Below, piece by piece: positions 1 through 12,048 of a stretch of 64,000 nt of DNA. Position 1 is the first letter of the stretch, and the number at the start of each line of letters is the position of its first letter. Under the pieces are notes generated by a model, which saw nothing but the letters and a program-made list of their open reading frames with translations, made no database searches and was not told the DNA's origin. The translations under genes and the position numbers were made by a program. Source of the DNA: Tridacna crocea (Eukaryota > Mollusca > Bivalvia > Cardiida > Cardiidae); assembly GCA_943736015.1 (NCBI GenBank), contig OX031063.1, positions 19,513,501 through 19,577,500 on the forward strand. Direction: 5' to 3'.

Positions 1-240
1 GGTCACATTTGTTGAACTACAAAATGTGACCAAAGAAAGCTGAGAAACCTATATATTATATAATCTGATGCAACTTAAATAGTTGTTCTGTTTTAAAACA
101 GCTTTAAATACCTATTAAGAACCACGTAACAAGGGTTAGCTAGGATTTATTGAGGAGGAAATGTCAATATGTTGTTGTTTGAAGCCGGGAAGTGGCCCAT
201 GTACCACCAGGTGCTATATCGCCTAAGCAGCCACAGGTGT

Positions 241-463
241 TTTACTCTTTACCACGCAGTCCCGAATTTTAACGATCAAGGTTAAAAAGGTTTTTAAAAA
301 CATTGTGTGAAATGCTGGTAACCAGCATTTTCTCCTTTTCCCGCAATGTTTTCTACCTCTTCCAAAGACAGAAATAATATTTTAAACAACATAGATATTT
401 TTTGTCAACAAAAACATTAAATTCGGTTGAGTCCAAGAACTGTGTGATTTGGTAAGGGGTTAC
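241..463 (+). mobile_element. Family A element (MITE-like), copy 1
   Basis: Family A plan, forward orientation: TTAACCCTTTACCACACAAT end, GACCCTGAG, a 65-bp hairpin (AAAACATTGTGGGAAAAGG arm, GAAAATGCTGGT apex), a GTCGTCTGCAAATGCTTTCA block, then GTCTAAAATTTTGTCGTTTG and GGTAAAGGGTTAA. This copy has lost part of the left arm (cattgtgtgaaatgctgg) but keeps the right arm and both ends in diverged form. Confidence 0.85.
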
Positions 464-678
464 CTCTTTGCCAGACAAAATAAATTTTTAGACCTGTCTA
501 TATTGATATTAATTTTAGACAACAAATGAAGTGTAGGTCATCATCAGATTTGTCTCTGAAGGGATGGGGAACACTGCAGGAAAAGGAGACAATGCTTGTA
601 ACCAGCATTCTATGTTTCCGAGAATGTTATTAAAAGCTTTTTATTATACGGACCGTAAAACAAGGGTTTGGTAAATGG
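462..678 (-). mobile_element. Family A element, reverse, abutting the previous copy
   Basis: Starts within the last bases of the preceding copy (GGGGTTACCTCTTTGCC), so the two share one terminal site. The hairpin is worn (aatgcttgtaaccagcatt) and the left-type end is reduced to a GGTAAATGG remnant. Confidence 0.6.
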
Positions 679-885
679 ATAAAATGATCACATAAAATAA
701 GTCAACGAGTCCCGTAAATTATACAATAAGTCAACTTGCCTATCATAATTGCTAATAATCGTTACAAGCGATCTTTTTATACGGTAGCATTCTTAGATTT
801 TAATACTAATTATCACGCAGGCTGTAAAAAAAATTAAACCTAGTGGTTGATACCAGGAGATCGGCTCGATGAAAAGAAAAGTGTC

Positions 886-1113
886 TTAACCCTTTACCCT
901 ATAAGGCATTTCTATGGTATCTCTAATTGACCCTAAATAACAGCAAGGATTAAACTGTTTCTTATGTGTATATGACATCTTCTGATAGCATAGAAAACAT
1001 TGTGTCAAAAGGTGAAATTGCTCGTCACGAGCAATTTCACCTTTTGGCACAATGTTTTCCAAAGGCTCCTACAAGCAATGCGTAAAAATGAGTATCTGTG
1101 GAGTAAAGGGTTA
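886..1113 (+). mobile_element. Family B element (MITE-like), copy 1
   Basis: Family B plan: TTAACCCTTTACCCCATAAG, CATTTCTATGGTATCTCTAA, GACCCTAAATAACAGCAAGG, a hairpin with GTGGCAAAAGGTGAAATTGC arms around CTCGTCACGAG, then CTCCTACAAGCAATGCGTAG and ATGGAGTAAAGGGTTAA. This copy ends TTAT instead of TTAA. Confidence 0.9.
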
Positions 1114-1965
1114 TGAATGATCTGGAGAGGTTGCAGAATATGGAGCGACATATCTGTCTGTAACAATCAATAACTCATCTTTTACACAAACACCCGAGCA
1201 TTAACGACTCTGAGAAAATGGGATTTTGAACGATAGTGGAATCAGCTTAAGATAATTTCACATACAGAGAAAGTGGCTATATGATATTTTTTCCTGGAAT
1301 CGAACAATGAGTTGTAATTCATAGGAAATTTGTTCGTAAGTACCTAGGTTAAACACGCCCAGGTCATTGTCACTGTGTATAATTCTCATGCCTGACCTTT
1401 CCAGCTTTCTATCATTGCAATGAATTTAAAAAAAAAGAAAAGAAATGTATAACGTTGCGTTACTGATGCCTTCTAAATAGATGGTTATTTCTACTGTCTT
1501 GGTCAAGACACAAGATCTCTACAAAAATAACATGTTGACATGGCCACCCCCAGCCGAATGCTTGCTCAAAAGATGATGTGCGTCAGCTTTTTTTAGGTTG
1601 GTTCAAAGGGTTAAACAGCTACATTCAAGATTTCACCTCTAGAAATGCTAAAAACACATTAAACTGAAAAAAAAGAAAAAACTTCAACAAGGTACACTTT
1701 TCTTGTATATTTGCCAATTGTAAACACGTATGAAAAATTCTGAAAAAACAAAAGAGCAATAAATAAAATATTATTGAAGGTATAGTTACCATTCTTGCAT
1801 ACTGCTTTCCAAAGTGACAACAATCCATTTGTGATATCAATACAGCTCGAGTTATCCTCCAAAGAAACTTTCAGACTGAGAAGTAAACAAAGGGACAGAA
1901 TTCAACATCATAATACTGCAGTTTTCCTCAATAGAGTCTTCCTACCTCTGAAGTCTCTCAGGGAA
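1114..1965. other. No gene recognised
   Basis: AT-rich sequence. Short frames on both strands around 1625-1862 overlap one another and match nothing I know. The 114-codon frame at 1795-2139 runs into the tandem repeat that follows. Confidence 0.5.
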
Positions 1966-2790
1966 ACCTTTTATAATTTTGGAGTTCTGCTCAGGACAAA
2001 AGTCACGTATGAAAAATTACAAAAATTACAAAGAGCAGTAACTTCTAAATTATGCAATCAAGAGTTGTGTTTCTTGTGCACTCCGCTTATCCTTGATGGG
2101 GTTTATCCATCCATGAAGTGTAATGTTGATATCTTTTAGTTTTCAAGTTCCACTTTGAACAAAATTTATGAAAAAATAACATACGGCAACCTAGAGTTTT
2201 GAGTCTTGTGCACTGCACTTCTCCTTCAAATCTATCAACCTATGAAGTATCGAATTTACATCTATAATACTTTTTGATTTACACTCTGGACAAAAAACAA
2301 AGTATGAAAAATAGCAAAGGGCAATAACTCCTATATCGTGGCACTGAAAATTATGGTTATTTTATATGGCACTTCTCCTGAATGTCATCTGTTAACCTTT
2401 GAAGTTTCATCTATACATCTCATGTAGTTTTACATGTTATGATCTGGTCAAAATGTAAGTAAGAAAGGTAACAAAGGGGAAAAGCTCATGAGTTATTCAG
2501 TCAAGAGTTATGGTCCTTGTGAACTGCACTTCTCCATGATGGGATCTATCAACGTGGGAAGTACTATGTTTACACCTATAATAATTTTTGAGTTATGCTC
2601 TTGACAAAAGTAAAGTATGGAAAATGGTAATAACTCCTGAATTATGGCACTAAGAGTTATGGTTCTTCTACATTGCACTTTGCCTTGATGAGATCTATCC
2701 GCCTATGAAGTTTTGTATTTACACCTCTAATAGTTTTCCAGTTATGCTCCGGACAAGAAGGTGGGACGGAAGGACGGTATTTATACCATT
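1966..2790 (+). repeat. Tandem repeat array, about five diverged units of 135-162 bp
   Basis: Each unit has a GTTATGCTCCGGACAAAA-like start (near 1985, 2147, 2280, 2441, 2593, 2742), then AAAGTATGAAAAAT, CAATAACTCCTGAATTATGG, AAGAGTTATGGTTCTT, GCACTGCACTTCTCC, TATCAACCTATGAAGT and TTTACACCTCTAATAG. The array ends in GGTGGGACGGAAGGACGG. I know this repeat type from bivalve genomes. Confidence 0.85.
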
Positions 2791-2808
2791 ACGATAAACG
2801 AAATGGAA

Positions 2809-2895
2809 TATATCGTGGGTTTGCTTCCAAAACCTCGTAACTACAGCTTGTTACAAGCTGTAGTTACGAGGTTTTGGAAGCAAACCGACGATATA
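2809..2895. repeat. Family H palindrome, copy 1
   Basis: A near-perfect inverted repeat centred on 2852. The inner 33-bp arms run from GGTTTGCTTCC through CTCGTAACTACAGCTTG, are perfect, and are separated by TTA. Pairing continues outward through TATATCGT with one mismatch. The second copy is at 12574-12712. Confidence 0.9.
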
Positions 2896-4245
2896 CTACA
2901 GGATCTAAACTGTAGCCGTACTGTAGACGTACACTGATTCAAATAACGCCCGAAGTCTGCGTTGTCGTTTACTAAAGTCATAAATTTTAGCGAGTGCTTC
3001 AAGTGAAGATAAAATTACAATTTGATGAAAAATTAGGAAATGAACCATATATTGTATTCATTTTTGATCGAGCGGGTTGGAAGATTGAGTTACCAAAGTT
3101 TCTGTGAGCACCAGAGCGTGGTGCGCTGATAGCCCTACGTCAATTACAAGCTAGTTTCATCGTTAAATCTTTCCATTAACCCGTACAACTGTTTAATGCA
3201 TGTTGCGGTGCTTTTACGGGCAATATACACCGAAGATCGTCCTGTACATAACACACAGTCTGATCTTAGACTTATTCTCTCCGAAATGTTCTAAATGCTT
3301 AAACAAACTTGCATCCTTTACTTTGCAATATCTGAATCTTGATATCTTCATATGGGTTTCTCCTACAGTTTTGAAATATTTGTATTGCTTTCAAAGTGCT
3401 CTAAGGGTTAGTTTTGACCCCTAATGTGAATTTTATAGACGTATTTCGATAATTTCATTTTGAAACAATGTAGCAAAAGGAGTAATGAATATAAGTGAAG
3501 GCAAATAGTGTGCTGTGAATAGGCCAGTTTATTATTAGCCCATTGTAGTGAAGTATCCTTTACATACGATAAAGATGCATGAACTGTTACTGTGCTAGTA
3601 GCATTTACAGAAAGTGACCATGAAGTAAGCTGTTGGATTGATATTTTTGGGTCTGTAGAAATTACTGGGAGTCGTATTTCGGTAGTTGTTGGTGATAAAT
3701 TTGCTTGAGCTTTAGACAGTGATTTATGTCTTTTGTATAGTATATGTGACGTGGCCTTTTTTGATGTAAACGTAATTAAATCGATACTTTAGACGTCATA
3801 ATTAAGCAATAAAAATTGAAAGAAATTTGTAGCTATGAATCGTTAGACTGAAGTTAAACAGTATATAGCAATGTCGTCAGAAAAGTACTTCTTCAGAAAC
3901 GGGAATTTGTCAGTTAATTGTGGAATATTTTGCAGACATTTATGCAATGATTTAAGATTTTTATGAAGAACCTGTTATCAAGTTTTTTGATGTAAATGGG
4001 AATAAATCGATATGTTAAACGTACTATGTAATCGGTTCAGATTTAAGCAAATAAATAGATAAATGTCAGCCATTCGGCTACAATATCCGTGAAGCAATGC
4101 GTTGAGAAAAAGACCTAGCTCTAAAAGCCCAGGAAAAATAGTCTAAGGGATTAACACGTGACCCTCTTCACCAAATTTGGTCAACTTTAAAACTTCATTA
4201 AAAAAATGATTGTAGTTTATCTGAAATGTGAATATCAAACACGAG
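2896..4245. other. No gene recognised
   Basis: AT-rich unique-looking sequence. A faint direct similarity (GATGTAAACGTAATTAAATC near 3762; GATGTAAATGGGAATAAATC near 3990) is the only internal structure noticed. Confidence 0.5.
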
Positions 4246-4474
4246 TTAACCCTTTACCCCATAAGGCATTTCTATGGAATTTCTAATTGACCCTTAATAA
4301 CAGCAATGATGAAGACATTTCTTATGTGTATATGACACGTTTTGATAGCATAGAAAACATTGTGACAAAAGGTGAAATTGCTCGTCACGAGCAATTTCAC
4401 CTTTTGCCACAATGTTTTCAAAAAGCTCCTACAAGCAATGTGTAGAAATGAGTATCTGTGGAGGAAAGGGTTAA
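4246..4474 (+). mobile_element. Family B element, copy 2
   Basis: Full length with TTAA at both ends. The hairpin is nearly perfect (GTGACAAAAGG against CCTTTTGCCAC). Confidence 0.92.
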
Positions 4475-4571
4475 ATTTGCAATATGTAATTTTACATTTT
4501 AGAAATTGTGATAAGGATTTTAAGGCTTATTAGTGTAAAGACTTGTGCAAAAGTACACTGATCGATTTGTT

Positions 4572-4793
4572 TAACCCTTACCGGGCAATATAGATTTCAC
4601 ACAGAGCTCCAGATAAGACGGGATGATGGTTTTCTAACTCCATTATTTCTCTTCGAAACCCTATGTTGCGGGTACTCATTAGAATCGTCTCGATGAGACG
4701 ATTCTAATGAGTACCCACAAAATAGGGTTTAGTGAAGAATAATCAATATTTACAATGTTAAAATCAAACTCACTCCCTCTTTCTGAAGCTCTG
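4572..4793 (+). mobile_element. Family D element, copy 1
   Basis: Core between CAGAGCTCCAGATAAGA (4602) and TTCTGAAGCTCTG, which are inverted relatives of each other. A palindrome with 37-nt arms (AAACCCTATGTTGCGGG..., ATTAGAATCGTCTC) is centred on GAT at 4692-4694; the right arm ends AATAGGGTTT at 4730. Preceded by TTAACCCTTACCGGGC, an end like that of family C. Confidence 0.8.
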
Positions 4794-4911
4794 GATGAAA
4801 TTCAAAATTTAAACCCTGAACCCGCTGAATAAGTTAAAATGAAAAATTTCAGGCCATAGTAATATCCCCAATAGTGCAATTTTATACTTACTTTGGGGGA
4901 GGGGGGACATC

Positions 4912-5046
4912 CCCTTATCGGACAGCTTAGATCAAGATCAGACAGCCCATTTTTTAGTCACATTTATTTTGTTCTCTGTAAATGGTTTTAATATTTCGAG
5001 AAGTGGACAAGTCTAAAATTGTGTGTTTTGGCAAAGGGTTAAAGGG
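4912..5046 (+). repeat. Hybrid: family C left half joined to family A right end
   Basis: Starts CCCTTATCGGACAGC and GATCAAGATCAGAC (half a C hairpin), then continues as GTGGACAAGTCTAAAATTGT and GGCAAAGGGTTAA, the right end of family A. The C right arm and the A hairpin are both missing. Confidence 0.65.
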
Positions 5047-6514
5047 TAAAAAAGCCAGGCTTCTATTTTTCCCATTACAAACTCAGACCTGGAGATCATC
5101 GGAGGTTATTTACCATTGTTTTAATGGCATAATAACTGTAATTATTCCATCGATTGGCGTTTCGTTCGGGAAAAGGAAGTGCCTAATAGTACAGTCCTGA
5201 CGAAAACGGTCGTTTAGCTAAGCTGATAATCAGTGAAGGAATCTCCGTGATTGCCCTTAATAAGTAGCCTCGTATTCCACGGACTGACAATTTCCGTCGT
5301 TTGGAAAGTTATACATTAGAGACCCGATGATCTTTTTAACTGTCTTCTCATCTTTTATTCAAAATGATTGTGGATTTAATGACGACGTTAATGGTCGTTT
5401 ATCTGTATTTAGTGGATTTGTCACGCTACCCCGAAGTTCCATGAGTTGCTTTTAAAATGTTTGAGTTTGAGTTTGAGAGGGGGGGGGGGGAAGCGAAAGG
5501 GAGGGACGAACGGGCTTATATTTTTTTTTACTATATTCGTAGTACGGAATTTACTTCCAAAACTTATTGAACAGTCAAGATGTAAGATCTTACAGTTTTA
5601 ACAAAGTCTATTGTGGACTTTGTATTCATCATAATTTGCTTTTTTTTTTCAAGCTGGAAAATTATGTTCTATGTAAGTTTATAATTTAAAAACAACAACA
5701 TAGAGATGCTTGAACAGTATAGCTACACGGTCATCAGAATCCTTCATTCCTTTCCTCCATGAAATGGTACATCTGACGTTTAAGAACTCTTGATCATAAT
5801 TATGTATTTAGAAACTGCATTTTAAGCGCTTTAATTCTGTGTCAATTTCACCAATATGAGACCCTGTTACGTTTACTAAAGAAGAATGCTGAAAACGGCA
5901 ACATGTAAACGATTATTATTGTTGTCAAACTTTTTTTTTTCGAAAGAATACTTTGCGTTTGCATCGCCTTGACATATGCATCGCATTGTAGGATATACTT
6001 CGATGATAGTGCCCAAATATGCTTTGTCACTATTGTCTTTCAGGAGCCTAGCTGTACACTAAAACTCATTTGCGGAGAAAAATAAGCCCAAAAACGAAAA
6101 AGTCGCTAGAGGCCACAAAAAGGTTTTATTTATTGTTAAAAAAAGATTCTGCAGGTAGTGGGGGGGGGGGGGAATAAAGAAAGAGAAAGGGGTCAGAACT
6201 TCGCAGGAAATACCCCTCCCTGTTTCTCGGTGGTAGAAACCTCGGGTAATACGTATACTTCGGGATAACTTTCCCGTACACTTTATTTTGGGCTAGCCCG
6301 TGCCTTTAGCTTGGTTAGGTCAGGTAGAACTTTTTTTATCCAGAGAAAGAAACGCCCCAAACCACAACATGATAGAGTGGGATACTAGGAATCTTCAACG
6401 TTTATCAAAAAGCAGCACACGTTCTGCCAGTTTGCCCTGTCATCATGCCCGCGGACGTCCATCATCGTTACCATACAATGGAACCGACTTTTATCGAACA
6501 TTGAGAGAATAAAA
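5047..6514. other. No gene recognised; G-run and poly-T tracts
   Basis: Contains G-runs at about 5477-5490 and 6160-6172 and several T-runs (near 5520, 5641, 5931). Frames at 5848-6030 and 6300-6512 have no known similarity. Confidence 0.5.
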
Positions 6515-6677
6515 AAGTGTTTAAGATTTATCGGAAAAGAAGAAAATGCTGGCACCTAGCACTTTCTTCCTTTTCCCACATCCTTACCAAAATAAGTTTA
6601 ACATTTTGACACACATTTTTCAAATGCTTTCACTTTGATGCAGTCTAAAATTGTGTCGTTTGTTAAAGAGTGTAAGT
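6515..6677 (+). mobile_element. Family A fragment: hairpin and right half
   Basis: Hairpin arms GAAAAGAAGAAAATGCTGG and AGCACTTTCTTCCTTTTCCC, then CAAATGCTTTCACTTTGATG, GTCTAAAATTGTGTCGTTTG and TTAAAGAGTGTAA. The left end is lost. Confidence 0.7.
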
Positions 6678-7584
6678 TCGAGAGATACCTCTAACCCACT
6701 ACCTGTAGACACTTGCCCTCTTCCTCCAGGTCGCTATAACAGAATTCGCCGCTGATCTTTCATCAGATCATATTAACAGCTCTTTAACAAATTGCACATG
6801 CTACGTTCAATCAGGACTGTAATCACTTCTCCAACTTTCATCACTCTTGAAGGGTGTTTCATTTTCTGCGAATCTGAAATAGTGTGAAACGAATCTGTGT
6901 GGAAATAAATGAAACCTTTCCCATCCATTGTTTATCTAAAATGTCAGTCAAAAGTGTTTAGCGATTCTACTCGTGAATGATGCGTGCTGAAAGGAGCAGA
7001 AAAAACCGCAATGCTTATCGGCATTCGTGGGCTTGCAGAGGTAAATAACTACAAAGTGACACGGGCTATTCTTGATGTGTTTAATTTTATAGAGTTAAAG
7101 GCCTTGTAGCAACCTCAAAAACATCGCATATTTTAAAATTTAATTAAATTTAAATCATACCAATTAAAAGTATGGAAAGTATTGTGAAGGTGACAATCTG
7201 TTATTTTGTTGTCGTTCGAAGTATTAGTCGCTGAAAAAAAAAATGAATTTTGAAATCGGGCAAAAGGTAAACGAAAGAATAAAACTTTTAACCTACTTTT
7301 GACATTAATTTCTTTGCTCGTGACGATCACTTCGATCGACCGTAGATGAATAGATTCTCATTTCACGTTAATTTCGATAGTTTTACATATATTTTAACAC
7401 ACGCTTTGATTACTTTCGGAGGCCATTGTTACATTAAACACTGTTGAGAAATGGAGTGACTTCTGTGGAAGTCTTGATATTGACTTGACTTAAACTTTTA
7501 ATTTTCTGGTACCGCTATGGAATCGATATAATATTAATTCCTTTAGTAACGACAGTTCAACACTGATACTATCCTGGATCCGTG
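6678..7584. other. No gene recognised
   Basis: AT-rich sequence with no repeat copy or conserved frame noticed; a 65-codon minus-strand frame at 7133-7330 is unrecognised. Confidence 0.5.
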
Positions 7585-7748
7585 TTCACCAACCATTCTT
7601 AAGAACATGTTCAGTCTTATTCACGAGAATGTTCAAAAGTCGAAAGTAGCACACCTTTTGATTTACTAAACCATAATCTAGCCAATCAGAAGGCGTGTAA
7701 CTACCTGATTCTAGCATTTGACTTTGAATTAAGAAAGGTTGGTGAATG
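7585..7748. repeat. Family I foldback, diverged copy
   Basis: Ends TTCACCAACCATTCTTAAG and AAGAAAGGTTGGTGAA are inverted. Inner arms carry TGATTTACTAAACCATAA against TAGCCAATCAGAAGGCGTGT. Compare the better copy at 50667-50850. Confidence 0.75.
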
Positions 7749-7760
7749 CATACCCTATTT

Positions 7761-7990
7761 TAAAACCCTTTACCCCATAAGGCATTTCTATGGTATCTCT
7801 AATTGACCCTAAATAACAGCAAGGATGAAGCTGTTTCTTATGCGTAAATGACACCTTTTGATTGCATAGAAAAAATTGTGGCAAAAGGTGAAATTGCTCG
7901 TAACGAGCAGTTTCACCTTTTGCCACAATGTTTTCCAAAGGCTTCTACAAGCAATGCGTAGAAATGAGTATATATGGAGTAAAGGGTTAA
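7761..7990 (+). mobile_element. Family B element, copy 3
   Basis: Complete except for the first TTAA (TAAAACCC). The apex is GCTCGTAACGAGC; the hairpin is otherwise well paired. It lies 12 bp after a family I foldback. Confidence 0.92.
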
Positions 7991-9290
7991 CAGAATGTCT
8001 TATTCGGCCGTCTTAGAGCAGTTTCAAGTAATTTTATATGTTTAATTCCAACTTTCGTGTCAATGCACATCTTTCATGTAAATAATTTATAATTCCAGAG
8101 TAACAGGTGATTAGAAAGAAAATAGATTGATATAAATACTCTCAGTCTAACAAAACACTCGACATGTGACTATTTTTCATCTACTTTCGAAGTTATTTAC
8201 GGCAACTTTTTCTGGCGGCATTATATTATTTCGAAGATGCATTGATGGAAGTTATTAAGTTTGTTGAAAAGATGCAGCTTTCACTTCAATAATGGCAAAG
8301 ATTCAAGACAATTAAAACGTTCCTAGTTTTCATCAGGCTGTCGACGTTTTCCCAGCTTCACGGTTGCTGAAAACTTGGCTCCACTTTTTTATGGTGTAAC
8401 CTCCGACCCGTAATTCTCGTTCTGACACTAGTAATGTTTCTATATACATTTCCCTGACGTTGACACTGATTGCATAATTTTGTCTCTCCATCATGTATTA
8501 TAGACCCTCCGCCATTTAGATAATTGATAGCACAAGGCAAGGGATATATCCCATGTTTTTCATTCCTACTTGCATAGTTTAGCCCCATGGCGCCGTTCCT
8601 TCTTATTTACGCTGTACAGCCCAATGTGAGCTTAAAGCAGAGACAGACTATCGAGTGGGGAGCCAGGCTCCTCGACATTAACGTCTTCCGGTGCAAGTTC
8701 AACCTGTCTGATATGATATACTGGTGGAATTCCGGTGTTTTTTTCTTTTACAGAAAATATGTTTCCAATTGTCGAGGTGTATAAATCTTCTCGTTTTTAC
8801 GTGCTGACAGGCCGAAAATTCCTCTCGCTGGAGGTTTTGTTTAGTTAGTGTATGTAAAACACAACAAATAGACATTTATTTCGGTTTCGCGGTAATCAGC
8901 AAAATTCTTAGGTATATAGCTCATTTTTGATCCGATAAAGTGAGACTGGCGACTAAAGTGGCTGCCACAAATAGAGTATACCAAGATCAGTTTGCTATTT
9001 TCGCGGACTGGTTTTTGTTCTTTTCTCTTGGGTTCCTAATTAGTCCCGCAGTAGCAAACTATATGTTACATGCCATTGACTAACCAATTTAATACAATGA
9101 CGGATTAACGGATTACCATCGGAAAAAAATGTAGACGGCTACCTGTTTCAAAAAATATTGAGAATAGAGAACATGTATTAAAACACTATGAGAAGAGGCT
9201 ATTCAGTATTGTCAGTGCATTATGGTTTACTTCGTGACGCATAAAACGTCCCCAGGATGTAATGATTTCAGGAAATGTACCCATGTACCC
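7991..9290. other. No gene recognised
   Basis: Mostly AT-rich. At 8358-8784 opposing frames of 65-76 codons start near 8587. The plus frame reads IYAVQPNVSLKQRQTIEW and the minus frame is Arg/Asn-rich; I recognise neither. This is one of the less repetitive stretches. Confidence 0.4.
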
Positions 9291-9484
9291 ACTGGTCCAA
9301 TTTGAAAGCATTTGCAGACGACAAATCAAATATGAATAAACATTGAAATTAGTTTTTGGAAGGGTACAAACCATTATGGGAAAAGAAGGAAATGCTGGTT
9401 ACCAGCATTTCCTTCTTTTCCCATATTGTTTTCTAAGCTTCTCTCTCAGGGTCGTTAAAAGTCGGGATTGTGTGCTCAAGAGTT
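9291..9484 (-). mobile_element. Family A element, reverse
   Basis: ACTGGTCCAATTTGAAAGCA and TTTGCAGACGACAAATC, then a well-paired hairpin centred near 9400, then CTCTCTCAGGGTCGTTAAAA and GGGATTGTGTG. Outer TTAA ends are worn. Confidence 0.85.
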
Positions 9485-9879
9485 CATTATTATGTACTAA
9501 ATTTTAAATTTAGTTGACATTACAAATTTTACCGGGATAGTTTTCAAGCCGTCTATTGCACGTTTATTTCAAAAGGGGTTATGTGTTACTGCATGGTCGT
9601 TAATGGAGTGATAGGGATCGTCGGGTGTTCACCCAAAACGTATAATGGCGAAAGAAAGACTATTACAACGTTCGTAAATTGAGTTGGTTTCGAGTGATAT
9701 GAAACATGACAGTTCCTGGCACTTTAATGGGTTTTTACACAGAGTAATGACTCTTCAACTGGGGGCCACTGCATTAAGCCTTATCTTGCCGTATAAAAGA
9801 CACGAAATATCTAACCGATATTGAAAACACAAATTTTGCTTTCTAAATAGTACTTTTTGGGGAAATGATAACTTATGAT
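9485..9879. other. No gene recognised
   Basis: Nothing beyond AT-rich sequence was noticed. Confidence 0.4.
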
Positions 9880-9946
9880 CGGACAGTGTAGATCCAAGAT
9901 CAGACTGCACGTTCTGTGCAGTCTGATGTTGATCTACACTGTCTGC
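9880..9946. mobile_element. Family C hairpin, copy 1
   Basis: GGACAGTGTAGATCCAAGAT and CAGACTGCAC, then GTTCT, then GTGCAGTCTGATGTTGATCT and ACACTGTCTGC. The arms match apart from one base change and one missing G. Confidence 0.85.
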
Positions 9947-10229
9947 AAAAGGTCAGGGAGTTGTGCTTGGTACGCCAAGGGACAGAGTATCAAAGGCGTT
10001 GTTCCCATAACAAGAGCGGCGCAATCTTATTTGAGAAAAACTTGGTTGTTGAGAAGCGGATTACTGCTCATTTACCGTCTGCAAATATTGGCGACACAAA
10101 AGCACTCTGCGGGTGTTGACGACAAGGGGGTGACTTGAAAAGGTCACTTGTTTTGTCGTCTGCTTCAAGCAAATTTGCCTCCCTGCAGTCGACTTTCTTT
10201 GGTTCTTGTGCCTCACCTTTGAGACCCAA

Positions 10230-10262
10230 GGACCTTTTGCGCTTAGTGTAGATCAAGATCAT
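10230..10262. repeat. Family C half-hairpin remnant
   Basis: GACCTTTTGCGCTTAGTGTA and GATCAAGATCA look like one outer arm of the C hairpin. The apex and second arm are absent. Confidence 0.45.
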
Positions 10263-12048
10263 ACCCCAAAGAACGAGTAAGATTTTCCCGGATCTTTAAT
10301 GTTCTATAAGGAGATACTTTATTCCCAGAAATACCTTTCCAGTAGCAAAATTATGGGTTTTATTATCGCTCAGACAGTTTTATTTTACTTTTTAAGGAGG
10401 TTTTTACTTATTAAGGAGGTTAAGGGGTTGAGGACAGATGAAGAGTCCTTGATAAACAAATAGAAACGTATTGATGACAGGAGAAGTCTTTGAAACTCTG
10501 TGATAGCTATTGTTAGACCCTGGATGTGCCGTCTGGTGTGGTACAAAGAACACTGATGTTATCTTACTTTATAGACGTTTTAATTTAAATCTGTTCAAAA
10601 GAATAGCATTGCTCTCAATCAACAATAAAGCTGAAACTTCCAGTTTAATTTCCTAATAATGGTGTTTAATAGAAAAATGATACCGAAATTCAGTCTTCTT
10701 TTGTAAACATTGATAAATGATTTTCTTGCAGGCTTGTGAGACTTCAGTTCTGTACCCGGGTTCCTATTTAATGCTAAAAGTAATACTTTAAGTAAGTCCT
10801 GGGACTTATTTAGATTTGGGTATTTGAATTGGAAAGTGTTCTTTAGACTCATTATGATTATGTGATTTGACCTCCTCTGGGTTCACCCAGTGGGTTCCTT
10901 GGCATATGTACAACAAAAAATTAATGCATCACCGCTGTGACAAGATTAAAACTTCTCGTAATATGTAGGAGTGTGTACAGGTCAAGCAGCGAGAGGGAGA
11001 AGAGGTGATCTCGCAGATTTTGGAAAAAAAAATTCTGAAAAAAAAAATTATGATTATTATATTTACTTCTACTTATAAAGCATTTGTGGTAAAACTACAT
11101 GTATCTTCTAATATCTTTCCATCATGATTTCCTGAAAGTTTTAGCCCAGAGTTTGATGACATCCAGGAATCAGATATGACTACGGGGCTCATTGTCACGT
11201 ATATCAGATATAGATGTAGAAGCACAGAGGGAAAAGTTTAGTAAAGTGCTTATGCCCCAGACATGTTGTTCAAAGGTTCGATTTTAAGCAACGGGAACAC
11301 ACAAAGGTTTGAATAAAGATTGGTTTATTAACAAACCTTGGGTCATTCTTTTTTTTAAAACAATGTCTCGGTGTTTTTCATAGAGTTGCAGATTTTGAAT
11401 ATCCCAGAAAATGAATTCAAAGCTGAGCTATTTCAGGGCTAGGTGAAGATCCTGTGTCTCCGCTTCCTTTTTCAAAATCGATTTAAGTGAACGTTTCTAG
11501 AGAACTTTATAACTGTAATTCGAGTGTTGTTTTATATCTAGTTTACATTTGTTTTAAATAATGCAATTTTGCTAAAACTCATATTTATCATGTCATACTT
11601 TGATTGATGGCTTTACCTCATGTTTGTCGAATGAAAATAGAGAAGGTAGTTGGCTATTTTTGAAGATAAAGCTCGGAGATTTAGACAACGAAACTTACGT
11701 AAATGATTGCCTTCACGCAGATAATAGGCCTAGATCAGCCTTTGCGGACATTCAGGCGCACCCTAATGAACCATCGTAGCAATGTATATCAGAGGCACGC
11801 TGGATTTTGGTTACAGGCTCGTGCCTTGGTGCAAATCGCTGTTGGAAACCTAATTGGGAGCACTTCACCACGGCTGGAAGGCCAGCATATGCTTTCTGCC
11901 TACAAAACTCAATGAAATGTTTTTATATGGGTTTTGAAATTCACGGCATAAATCGCTAAGTGATTAACAATTATCCTAATGGACCCCCGGGGTGCTGACG
12001 GCACGTATGGCATGCTGGAAAACGTCTTTGGAATGAACACATGATTTT
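10263..12048. other. No gene recognised
   Basis: A 1.8-kb AT-rich stretch with few repeat copies. Frames at 10619-10852 (minus) and 11703-11915 (plus; LRTFRRTLMNHRSNVYQRHA) match nothing I know. A TTTTAAGGAGGTTTTTACTT doublet near 10390 is a short direct repeat. Confidence 0.45.

Noticed and set aside
3200..3424. 74-codon plus-strand frame
   Set aside because: Low-complexity composition, no similarity and no splice or signal evidence.
9875..10138. 87-codon plus-strand frame
   Set aside because: It starts inside a family C hairpin; the palindrome accounts for its opening codons.
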